Below are positions 24,770-32,184 of a stretch of 64,000 nucleotides of DNA, one piece after another. The stretch is from Neolewinella persica DSM 23188 (GTDB lineage Bacteria; Bacteroidota; Bacteroidia; Chitinophagales; Saprospiraceae), in the NCBI RefSeq assembly GCF_000373105.1, contig NZ_KB890419.1, forward strand, positions 1 to 64,000. The letters are read 5' to 3'. The notes below the pieces were generated by a model. The model had not been told where the DNA came from. It worked only from the letters and a program-made list of their open reading frames with translations, and made no database searches. Made by a program: the position numbers and the translations under genes. Each line of letters begins with the position of its first letter. The first letter of the stretch is position 1.

Positions 24770-25522
24770 ATGGCCATTTATTTTGCTTCAGATTTTCACC
24801 TCGGCGTCGCTGCCCGCCTGCCCAGCCGGGAGCGGGAAGACCAGATCGTTGCCTGGTTGGACGACTGCTGGCGCAAGGATGCGGAGGCCTTTTACCTGGT
24901 CGGCGATCTTTTCGAGTTCTGGTTCGAATGGGCCGAGGTGGTCCCCCGGGGCTACGTCCGCTTCTTTGGCAAACTGGCCGAAATTGCCGATGCAGGCATC
25001 CCCGTCCACGTTTTTACCGGCAACCACGATATGTGGTTCAACGACTACCTCCAAAAGGAAATTGGCGCTATCCTCCACCGCAACCCCATCCGGGTCAGCC
25101 TGCTGGGACATCAACTCTTAATTGGCCACGGTGATGGCCTGGGGCCCGGAGATTATGGCTACAAACGGCTGAAACGCCTTTTTCAGGCGCGCTGGGCGCG
25201 CTGGTGCTACGCCCGCCTGCACCCCAACCTGGCCATGAACCTGGCTTTTTTCTTCAGTGGCAAAAGCCGATCCGGCCAACCACCCGAAACTGAATTTCTT
25301 GGACCCGATCGGGAGTGGCTCGTTGCCTACAGCGAACGCAAACTGAGTGAGGACCCTGCGCTGGACTACTGCGTGTTCGGGCACCGCCACCTGCCCATCG
25401 ACCACCTCCTGAGCAACGGCCGGTCCCGGTACCTCAACCTGGGAGAATGGCTTCATTATCAGTCTTATGCGAGGCTGGACGAAACGGGGTTAAAGCTTCT
25501 TTTTTGGGGGCAAAACGAGTAA
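24770..25522 (+). CDS. lpxH: UDP-2,3-diacylglucosamine diphosphatase-like phosphoesterase
   Basis: The product has 250 residues. It is a calcineurin-like metallophosphatase that removes UMP from UDP-2,3-diacylglucosamine in lipid A synthesis. Metal-binding motifs are present in order: DFHLG at 8-12, GDLFEFW, GNHDMWF, HGDG and GHRHLPID. The long middle insertion with Arg/Trp-rich helices (about 120-180) is the lipid-binding cap of LpxH-type enzymes. Bacteroidota versions are diverged, so LpxH is favoured over other phosphoesterases but not certain. It is the first intact gene after a dead DUF1223 gene. The lipid A context agrees with lptB nearby. Confidence 0.85.
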   Translation: MAIYFASDFHLGVAARLPSREREDQIVAWLDDCWRKDAEAFYLVGDLFEFWFEWAEVVPRGYVRFFGKLAEIADAGIPVHVFTGNHDMWFNDYLQKEIGAILHRNPIRVSLLGHQLLIGHGDGLGPGDYGYKRLKRLFQARWARWCYARLHPNLAMNLAFFFSGKSRSGQPPETEFLGPDREWLVAYSERKLSEDPALDYCVFGHRHLPIDHLLSNGRSRYLNLGEWLHYQSYARLDETGLKLLFWGQNE

Positions 25523-25762
25523 TTCCTGATAATCAGAATAAAAATTTTATTCCCCAAAGCTGACTTAGTTCCGTTAAATAATTCGTATCTAAGGGAATGT
25601 CCGCAATTCACATAAAACGGTAAAGAACTTTTCGCGTTTGAACCATTGGCTACTTTTGTCCGTATAATCAATGTTAAGAAAATATTATACTGTTTCCCTT
25701 ACTTTTGTAACAGTTTTAAGCGGCTAATGAGCCCGGACTTTAGATGCCTTCTGACCTGCTGA

Positions 25763-28216
25763 TTGACAAATTGCCCATCACCAAATTTGCGGACTTACCA
25801 CCCGCCCGAATTTTCGCGGCCCGCCCGCGAGCAAACCATTGATCCATTGCCAATCCCCGAATCTGAACTACCTCTGGTTGCGAAAAATAAACCTGCGGAC
25901 ATCAGCTCCAAGCAGGCCCTCAAGGATTACTTCATCTGCCGTAAAAGCAGGGAGCTCAGTAACATCATCAGGCGTGATGTACTGACGGGAAGAGCGAAGT
26001 TTGGCATCAGTGATGATGGTAAAGAATTGTACCAGATCGCCATGTCCCGTGCCGTAAAGAATGGAGACTGGCGGGCCGATTATTATCGGGGCCACACCCT
26101 CTTGCTGGCCATGGGCATTGCTTCCGTAGAAGACATTCTCGCTCAATTATACGCCGATAGCGCACAGGACCCCTTTAGCTCCGGTCGCCAGATGGTCGGG
26201 CACCACGCCACGGCCACCATCGACGAGAACGGCAACTGGCTGGACCACACCAAAGGCTTCAACATCAGCAGCGCCACCTCTCCTACGGCCGGGCAGATGG
26301 CCCGCGGCCTCGGCTTGGCCTTCGCCTCAAAGCAATACCGGGCGAGTAAAGACCTTTCAAAAGGCTTCAGTAACAACGGTAATGAAATTTCCTGGGTAGA
26401 AATTGGCGACGGTTCCACCTCCGAAGGTGTTTTCTGGGAATCGATGAATGCGGCTGGCGTCCTGCAGGTGCCGATGATCACCACGGTGGTCGACGACGGC
26501 TACGGCATCTCCGTTCCCGTCGAGAAGCAAACCATTAAGGGCAGCATCAGCAAGGCATTGGCTGGCTTTGAGGCCGACGAGAACAACCAGGGCTTTGCCA
26601 TTTACCGCGCTAAGGGCTGGGACTACCCCGAACTTCTGGAGCTGTACCCACGGGTAGCGGCCAAAGTCCGGGAAAACCACCAGCCAGCCCTGATTCACGT
26701 CTCCGAACTTACCCAGCCCAACGGGCACAGCACCAGCGGCAGCCACGAGCGCTATAAAAAGCCCGAACGGCTGGCCTGGGAAAAAGAATGGGACTGCCTC
26801 GCGCAGTTCCGCCACTGGCTGATCGCCACCGGCGTAGCCGAGGCCGATGAGCTGGACCAGTTGGAAAAGAAGGCGAAGAAGGAGGTAATGGCCGCCCGTA
26901 AGAATGTTTGGGACAATTTCGTCGGCCGCCTGGCTGCCCGTCGCGAACAACTGTTTGCACTCTTCCCCACAAACGGTGCTGGCAACGGTCTGTTCGAAAA
27001 GCACCGTGAGGAGCTTTCCCAACTTGAACTGCCACTGCTCTCCGAGCAAATCGACGCCGTACGCCGCCTCCGCCTCGAACTCGGTGATGCGGGCCTGCCC
27101 GACACAATGAAGCGCTGGTTGCGGGATACCACGGAGGAACTGAAAAGATCCGTCGGCAGTCACCTGCTGAGCGAGACGGAGAAATCCCCGATTCGCGTAC
27201 CGCACATCGCTCCGGTATTTTCCGAAGAGCGGAAGAAATTCCCGGCCTTCCAGATATTGCAGCACTACTTCGATGAAAAATTCACCCGCCACTCCGACCT
27301 CTTCGCCTTTGGCGAAGACGTAGGGGAAATTGGCGACGTCAACCAGGGCTTTGCCGGCCTGCAGGAGAAACTGGGCAGCCTCCGCGTGTTCGACACCGGC
27401 ATCCGGGAATGGACCATCGTGGGCCAGGCCATGGGGATGGCCATGCGCGGGATGCGGCCGATCGCCGAAATCCAGTACCTCGACTACATCTTCTACGCCA
27501 TGTCTGTCCTGACCGACGACATCGCCACCCTGCGCTGGCGTACGGGCGGCAGGCAGGCCTGCCCCATCATCATCCGCACCCGGGGCCACCGCCTCGAGGG
27601 CGTTTGGCACAGCGGCAGTTACCTCGCGCCGCTGATCAACAGCCTTAGTGGCATGCACCTCTGCGTTCCACGCAATATGGTGCAGGCCGCTGGTATGTAC
27701 AATACTTTGCTGGCCGGAGACGACCCGGCCGTAGTCGTTGAAGTACTCAACGGGTACCGCCTGTACGAAGAGCAGCCGGAGAACCTGGCCGACTTTACCG
27801 TTCCGTTGGGTGTGCCCGAATGCCTGCGGGCCGGCACCGACCTGACCATCGTTACCTACGGTGCCTGCGTGACCATCTGCCTCAAGGCCGCCGCCTTGCT
27901 GGAGGCCCGGGGCGTAGATGCGGAGATCATCGACGTGCAGACGTTGATGCCCTTTGACCTCGAGCACCGCCTGGTTCGCCACCTCAGTAAGACCAATCGC
28001 CTGCTCATCGTTGATGAGGACGCGCCGGGAGGAACTTCGGCCTACATCCGCCAGCAGGTGCTGGAGGTGCAGGGCGGGTACCAATACCTCGACGGGGCGG
28101 TGAAGACCCTCACCGCAGCTGGTCATCGCCCGGCCTACGCCGACGAAGGCGACTACGCGAGCAAGCCCCAGGTCATGGACGTGGTGGAGGCTGCGTTGGA
28201 GGTGGCGGCCTTTTGA
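25763..28216 (+). CDS. Fused alpha/beta E1 component of a 2-oxoacid dehydrogenase
   Basis: The product is about 817 residues. The first half is the E1 alpha part: a thiamine diphosphate-binding block with GDGSTSEGVFWESMNAAGVLQ and VDDGYGISVPVE. The second half is E1 beta (FAFGEDVGEIGDVNQGFAGL, RTRGHRLEGVWHSGSYLAPL and VPRNMVQAAGM) with a transketolase C-terminal part. It decarboxylates a 2-oxoacid in a pyruvate- or branched-chain-type complex; E2 and E3 are not in the window. No ATG exists before residue 90 of this frame, so a TTG at 25763 or 25789 must start it, or the 5' end is shifted relative to the ATG at 25744, which opens another frame. The end is followed by dispersed motif copy g. 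Confidence 0.9.
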   Translation: MTNCPSPNLRTYHPPEFSRPAREQTIDPLPIPESELPLVAKNKPADISSKQALKDYFICRKSRELSNIIRRDVLTGRAKFGISDDGKELYQIAMSRAVKNGDWRADYYRGHTLLLAMGIASVEDILAQLYADSAQDPFSSGRQMVGHHATATIDENGNWLDHTKGFNISSATSPTAGQMARGLGLAFASKQYRASKDLSKGFSNNGNEISWVEIGDGSTSEGVFWESMNAAGVLQVPMITTVVDDGYGISVPVEKQTIKGSISKALAGFEADENNQGFAIYRAKGWDYPELLELYPRVAAKVRENHQPALIHVSELTQPNGHSTSGSHERYKKPERLAWEKEWDCLAQFRHWLIATGVAEADELDQLEKKAKKEVMAARKNVWDNFVGRLAARREQLFALFPTNGAGNGLFEKHREELSQLELPLLSEQIDAVRRLRLELGDAGLPDTMKRWLRDTTEELKRSVGSHLLSETEKSPIRVPHIAPVFSEERKKFPAFQILQHYFDEKFTRHSDLFAFGEDVGEIGDVNQGFAGLQEKLGSLRVFDTGIREWTIVGQAMGMAMRGMRPIAEIQYLDYIFYAMSVLTDDIATLRWRTGGRQACPIIIRTRGHRLEGVWHSGSYLAPLINSLSGMHLCVPRNMVQAAGMYNTLLAGDDPAVVVEVLNGYRLYEEQPENLADFTVPLGVPECLRAGTDLTIVTYGACVTICLKAAALLEARGVDAEIIDVQTLMPFDLEHRLVRHLSKTNRLLIVDEDAPGGTSAYIRQQVLEVQGGYQYLDGAVKTLTAAGHRPAYADEGDYASKPQVMDVVEAALEVAAF

Positions 28217-28280
28217 AGTAAGGGAGAAAGGAGTAAAGGAAGTTCAGACAATATTTACGAGCGGAAGCGAGCCCAATCGC

Positions 28281-28311
28281 ACTCCCTGACTCTCTGACTC
28301 CTTGACTAATG
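28281..28311. repeat. TGACT-type octad tract
   Basis: Degenerate 8-base units such as CTCTCTGA and CTCCTTGA sit directly before the conserved motif of copy g. The same pairing of octads and motif recurs at 37 kb, 20 kb and 10.9 kb. Confidence 0.75.
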
Positions 28312-28312
28312 A

Positions 28313-28330
28313 GGCGCGGCCGCAGGTGCA
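28313..28330 (+). repeat. Dispersed motif copy g, leading into a minisatellite
   Basis: GGCGCGGCCGCAGGTGCA is followed at once by the 31-bp minisatellite. It lies 97 bp past the E1 stop, with no minus-strand gene start on its left, so it breaks the gene-facing rule. Confidence 0.85.
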
Positions 28331-28523
28331 GGGTCGCTACGCTCCGGTTGCAGGGGTTGCAGGGGTTGCAGGGTCGCTACGCTCCGGTTGCAGGGGTTGC
28401 AGGGTCGCTACGCTCCGGTTGCAGGGGTTGCAGGGTCGCTACGCTCCGGTTGCAAGGGTTGCAGGAGTCGCTGCGCGCTGGTTGCAGGTGCAGGGTCGCT
28501 CGCTCCGGTTGCAAAGGTTGCAG
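28328..28523. repeat. 31-bp minisatellite array, locus 1
   Basis: About six tandem units built from GGTCGCTACGCTCC and GTTGCAGG, with a period of 31 bp and a few truncated units. There are no spacers between units, so this is not CRISPR. The same unit, inverted, occurs at 35521-35681. Translating it gives repetitive GCRVATLRL-type frames on both strands that are not real proteins. Confidence 0.85.
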
Positions 28524-28582
28524 GCACACGCAAGTCCGATTTCAAAAAAAAACACCTCCCGCTGCGAAAAAAACGTCAAGTA

Positions 28583-28614
28583 CTTGTACAAAGATTATAG
28601 CGGTAGTATATTTG
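28583..28614 (+). promoter_or_regulatory. Promoter of tRNA-Gln
   Basis: CTTG at 28583-28586, a 20-base spacer and TATATTTG at 28607-28614 fit the TTTG/TAnnTTTG promoter of Bacteroidota. The tRNA begins 31 bases later. Confidence 0.6.
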
Positions 28615-28644
28615 CGGCCGCTTAGGGATTTATCCCTCCTGGTT

Positions 28645-28718
28645 TAGACCTATGGTGTAATTGGTAACACAACAGTTTTTGGTGCTGTCGTTCAAGGTTC
28701 GAGTCCTTGTGGGTCTAC
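28645..28718 (+). tRNA. tRNA-Gln (anticodon TTG)
   Basis: The acceptor arm TAGACCT pairs with GGGTCTA (one G-T pair). The D arm has GGTGTAATTGGTAACAC, the anticodon stem ACAGT/GCTGT holds loop TTTTGGT with TTG in the centre, and the T arm is CAAGGTTCGAGTCCTTG. The discriminator reads C, which is less usual, so the exact 3' end may be off by a base. Confidence 0.9.
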
Positions 28719-28727
28719 AAAGCAACT

Positions 28728-28762
28728 ACGGTCAATCTCTTTTGGGGGTTGGCCGTTTTTTA
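28728..28762 (+). terminator. Terminator after tRNA-Gln
   Basis: The stem ACGGTCAA/TTGGCCGT (one G-T pair) encloses a 13-nt loop and is followed by six T residues. Confidence 0.7.
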
Positions 28763-28774
28763 GTTTTGTAGACT

Positions 28775-31700
28775 TTAATCCATTATCGCCCGCAGCGCTG
28801 CCTTCTCTGCCTTAAGCGTTTGCAGACGCTGGGTTACATCCCGCCCCGGCACCTGATCAGCCCGACGAACAATGCCATACAAGTAGTTGACCTGGGCGAT
28901 AAGCATCGGCTGCATGTACGTTCCTTTAGCCGTAACCAACTTTTTCTCTAATTCCTGAAGTTGCTCCAGCTGTTTTTGTTGATCCGCCGTCAGTTCATCC
29001 TTCTCTTTCAGGGCCTTCTGCTTTTCTTTGACCTCCTGGGCCATCTTTTTCACCTCGGAAAGTAGCGCGATGATGTCCAGCGCTACGGACTCCTGCTGCT
29101 GCACGTCAGCCAGGGTTACCCCATTGGCGGCGACTTTCGGGTCGAGTATTAGTGTGAAGGATTCTTCCATGGTCTTTCCGTCCACGGTAAACCGAACGGT
29201 ATAGGTGCCGGGGCTGACCATGGGGCCGCCGGAGTACCTCCGGCCCTCGGCGGCATCCCAGCTTCCGTGGTGCCGCATGTCCCACCGGAAACGGTGGAGC
29301 CCTGGCTTGGTGCTCAGTTTACTGTTCAGGTTGTAGGCCACATCGTTAGTCGCCATGTCCCGCACCACTTTAGTAGCTACGCTGTCCTGGCTACCGCTCA
29401 CCAGCGTACGCACCATTTTTCCGGAGGCATCCAGGAATTCCATCTTTATCGGTTCCGTCACGCCTGCGGGGAGGTAATAATCAATGTCCATCCCCGGCAG
29501 TGGATAATCGACGTGCTCACTGCCACTGCGCTCCTGGTAGCGATAGCGGATATGGTCACGGGGCCGGAACAACCGGGCAGCCGACGCCTCCAGCTGCTCG
29601 GCGCCCTGGTGCAGGCTCGAGAGATTGTCCATCACCCAGAAGGAACGGCCCATGGTGGCCAGCACCAGATCCTTCCGGTGGACCTTGATGTCGCTGATGG
29701 GGGTAACCGGCAGGTTACGTTGGAAGGACTCCCAGTTTTTGCCGTCATCAAAGGAGATGAACAGACCAAACTCGGTCCCGGCGTAGAGCAAGCCTTCCCG
29801 GTCAGGATCTTCCCGCACCACCCGTACCGGATAATCCGCCGGGATACCATTAGTCCCGCTCGTCAGTAACTCCCAGTTTTTGCCGTAATTAGTCGTTTTA
29901 TAGAGGTAGGGCTTCCAGTCGCCCAGTTGGTAACGCATGGAAGTGAAGTAGGCTTTCCCAGCCTGGTGGGGAGAGGGTTCCACGCAGTCGATTCGTCCGC
30001 CTCCGGGGAGATCGTTGGGACTTACATTTTTCCAGTTGGCACCGCCGTCCCGGGTGACGTGCACCGGACCGTCGTTTGCACCGACCCAGATTACGCCTTT
30101 CTCGACCGCAGACTCGCGGATCGCATAAATCGTACTGTAAAACTCCTCCCCGGTAATGTCCCGGGTAATGGGGCTGCCGGAAATAACCTGCTTATCTTCC
30201 TCAAAGGCCGTGAGGTCCGGAGAGATGATCTCCCAGGTCTTCCCCTCGTCCATAGTCTTATGGACAAACTGAGAGGTATGGTAAACGACGTTCGGATCGT
30301 GCGGAGAAACGTGGATGGGCGATACCCGCTGGAAACGGAATTGTAATTCTTTAGGGTTGTGCCCGTACATGTAGGCGGCGCCCACATCGTAGCTCTGCTC
30401 CTGCCCCGTTTTCTTGTTGTAGACACTGAAGCGCCCCTTGCAATTTGAATAAACGATATCGGGATTACCCGGTTTGGGTACGGCCGGCCCCGTTTCGCAA
30501 CCCCCGGTATTCATCACCAGTCCTATCGCACCGGCCTGATGGCTGTAGGGCGGCAGGCTGGGCACGGAGATCGTGGTGTAATTGTCCTGCTGCCCGGCGT
30601 AGAGCCAGTAGGGGTACTGATCGTCTACTTCCAGGGTATAGAGTTCCGCCGTTGGCTGATTCAGTTGGGTTGACCAGGTTTTGCCACCGTTATGCGTGAC
30701 GTTGGCGCCGCCGTCGTTCGCCTGGATGAAAAGCTGGGGATCATCCGGATTGATCCACATGTCGTGATTGTCGCCGTGGGGCGGGTTGAGGCGCTTCCAG
30801 GTTTTACCGCCGTCGGCTGACTTCAGATAAGGAGTAGACATTACGTAGATGATGTCGGTATCCTGTGGGTCGACGTCAATATTAGTGTAGTAGAAGGGAC
30901 GGATGGAGAGGCTTTTGTCCTTGGAAACGTGGGTGAAGCTTTCCCCCTGATCACCGGAGCGGTACAAACCGCCCTTGTCGTCGGGGGCTTCCACCAGTGC
31001 GTAGAGCAGGCTGGGATTGGCCGGGCTAACGGCCAGGTCGATCTTCCCAACGATGCCGGAGGGGAGTCCCTCTTTGAGTTTAGTCCAGGTGTCGCCACCA
31101 TCGACGGATTTATAGATCCCGTGTTCTTCTCCCCCACTAATGATGGTCCAGGGTTTCCGCTCGGCCCGCCAGACGGTCGCATAGATGATGTCCGGGTTGC
31201 TGGGCATGAATTCCAGGTCCGCCGCGCCGGTTTGCTCCGAAATGAACAATACTTTTTCCCAGCTTTTGCCACCATCCTTTGTACGGAACACCCCCCGTTC
31301 CGGGTTGGGCGCAAAGGCATTCCCAATGGCTGCGACAAAAACGACATTGTGATTGGTCGGGTGGATCTCGACGGCGCCAATTTGTCCGGTTTTGTCCAGG
31401 CCAATATGCCGCCAGGACTTTCCGGCATCGACGGACTTATACACTCCTTTTCCGGTGATCACGTTGGAACGCAGTCCGTCCGAGCCCGTACCGACATACA
31501 CGATATTCGGGTCATTTTGTGCTACCCTTATTGCGCCGATCGACGGGGTGTTAAAAAAACCGTCGGACACATTGGACCAACTCGTCCCGTAGTCCTCGGT
31601 TTTCCACACTCCCCCTCCGGTAGCCCCCATGTAGAAGACGTTGGGTTGGGTACGTACGCCGGCCACGGCCGTGGCACGCCCGCCCCGGGTAGGGCCGACG

Positions 31701-31792
31701 TTGCGGTACTCCAGGTGATCTAATTTTATTTGGGCGGGCACTTCGGCGACCGCCAGGAAGCAAAATAGAAGTAGTAAAGTCGCTTTTTTCAT
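28775..31792 (-). CDS. VPS10/sortilin-like BNR-repeat exported protein
   Basis: From the Met at 31792 (MKKATLLLLFCFLAVAEVPAQ, signal peptide) the product has 1005 residues; an earlier start at 31936 would add a leader with no signal-like features. Two propeller segments carry many BNR/Asp-box repeats of S/TxDGGxxW form (RTKDGGKSW, SVDGGDTWTK, SADGGKTWKR, SFDDGKNWES). A beta-sandwich follows (about 770-930), then a Lys/Glu-rich coiled coil. The architecture matches proteins annotated as VPS10-domain or sortilin-like glycosyl hydrolases. No catalytic residues can be assigned, and binding rather than hydrolysis is possible. It is secreted or periplasmic. A neighbouring T9SS-type protein is divergent, but this one lacks a sorting domain. 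Confidence 0.85.
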   Translation of the reverse strand: MKKATLLLLFCFLAVAEVPAQIKLDHLEYRNVGPTRGGRATAVAGVRTQPNVFYMGATGGGVWKTEDYGTSWSNVSDGFFNTPSIGAIRVAQNDPNIVYVGTGSDGLRSNVITGKGVYKSVDAGKSWRHIGLDKTGQIGAVEIHPTNHNVVFVAAIGNAFAPNPERGVFRTKDGGKSWEKVLFISEQTGAADLEFMPSNPDIIYATVWRAERKPWTIISGGEEHGIYKSVDGGDTWTKLKEGLPSGIVGKIDLAVSPANPSLLYALVEAPDDKGGLYRSGDQGESFTHVSKDKSLSIRPFYYTNIDVDPQDTDIIYVMSTPYLKSADGGKTWKRLNPPHGDNHDMWINPDDPQLFIQANDGGANVTHNGGKTWSTQLNQPTAELYTLEVDDQYPYWLYAGQQDNYTTISVPSLPPYSHQAGAIGLVMNTGGCETGPAVPKPGNPDIVYSNCKGRFSVYNKKTGQEQSYDVGAAYMYGHNPKELQFRFQRVSPIHVSPHDPNVVYHTSQFVHKTMDEGKTWEIISPDLTAFEEDKQVISGSPITRDITGEEFYSTIYAIRESAVEKGVIWVGANDGPVHVTRDGGANWKNVSPNDLPGGGRIDCVEPSPHQAGKAYFTSMRYQLGDWKPYLYKTTNYGKNWELLTSGTNGIPADYPVRVVREDPDREGLLYAGTEFGLFISFDDGKNWESFQRNLPVTPISDIKVHRKDLVLATMGRSFWVMDNLSSLHQGAEQLEASAARLFRPRDHIRYRYQERSGSEHVDYPLPGMDIDYYLPAGVTEPIKMEFLDASGKMVRTLVSGSQDSVATKVVRDMATNDVAYNLNSKLSTKPGLHRFRWDMRHHGSWDAAEGRRYSGGPMVSPGTYTVRFTVDGKTMEESFTLILDPKVAANGVTLADVQQQESVALDIIALLSEVKKMAQEVKEKQKALKEKDELTADQQKQLEQLQELEKKLVTAKGTYMQPMLIAQVNYLYGIVRRADQVPGRDVTQRLQTLKAEKAALRAIMD

Positions 31793-32184
31793 TACAGGAA
31801 GGCTTTTGAGGTTCTCCAAGGTAAATATACCCGTTCCGAAATGATTTGTCTTTGCTTCTCTTTCCGCCCGTGGCGTCATTCCTAAAAGCCAACCGCTGCG
31901 CAGCAAACAATACTTTAACTGCCTGCGAGCCGACACTTGGCGTTAACAGTACAGACTATTGTCCTACCATCTTTCCGGTAATTTTATATCTTTGTTCTTT
32001 CCTAAAGCCCAAAGAAAATTACCGTTCCCGTTTTGATGCCGGAACCATTGTTTGGCTATTACTACCAAAAAGGTTTGCTTTCATCGAACAAGATCGGTTG
32101 ATCTACGTACAATAATACGCCTCCTACCTGTCGCTCGGGTAGAGGTTTTAGCTCTTAATCAATTCTGTATAAACCAAAACATTC
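31793..32184. other. Promoter region between divergent exported-protein genes
   Basis: The gap holds a TATCTTTG -7 element at 31987-31994 that points toward the plus-strand beta-helix gene, with no good -33 element at normal spacing. No dispersed motif and no repeat array were seen, and no gene. Confidence 0.45.

Noticed and set aside
26357-28126. Long minus-strand frame opposite the E1 gene (589 codons)
   Set aside because: Shadow of a GC-rich gene; the plus strand carries well-conserved E1 motifs.
28328-28523. Possible CRISPR array
   Set aside because: Units of 31 bp are contiguous with no unique spacers and no cas genes are nearby.
28302-28647. Open frames with GCRVATLRL-type repeats over the minisatellite
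   Set aside because: They are translations of a 31-bp DNA repeat in several frames and strands; codon pattern and lack of start signals argue against a protein.
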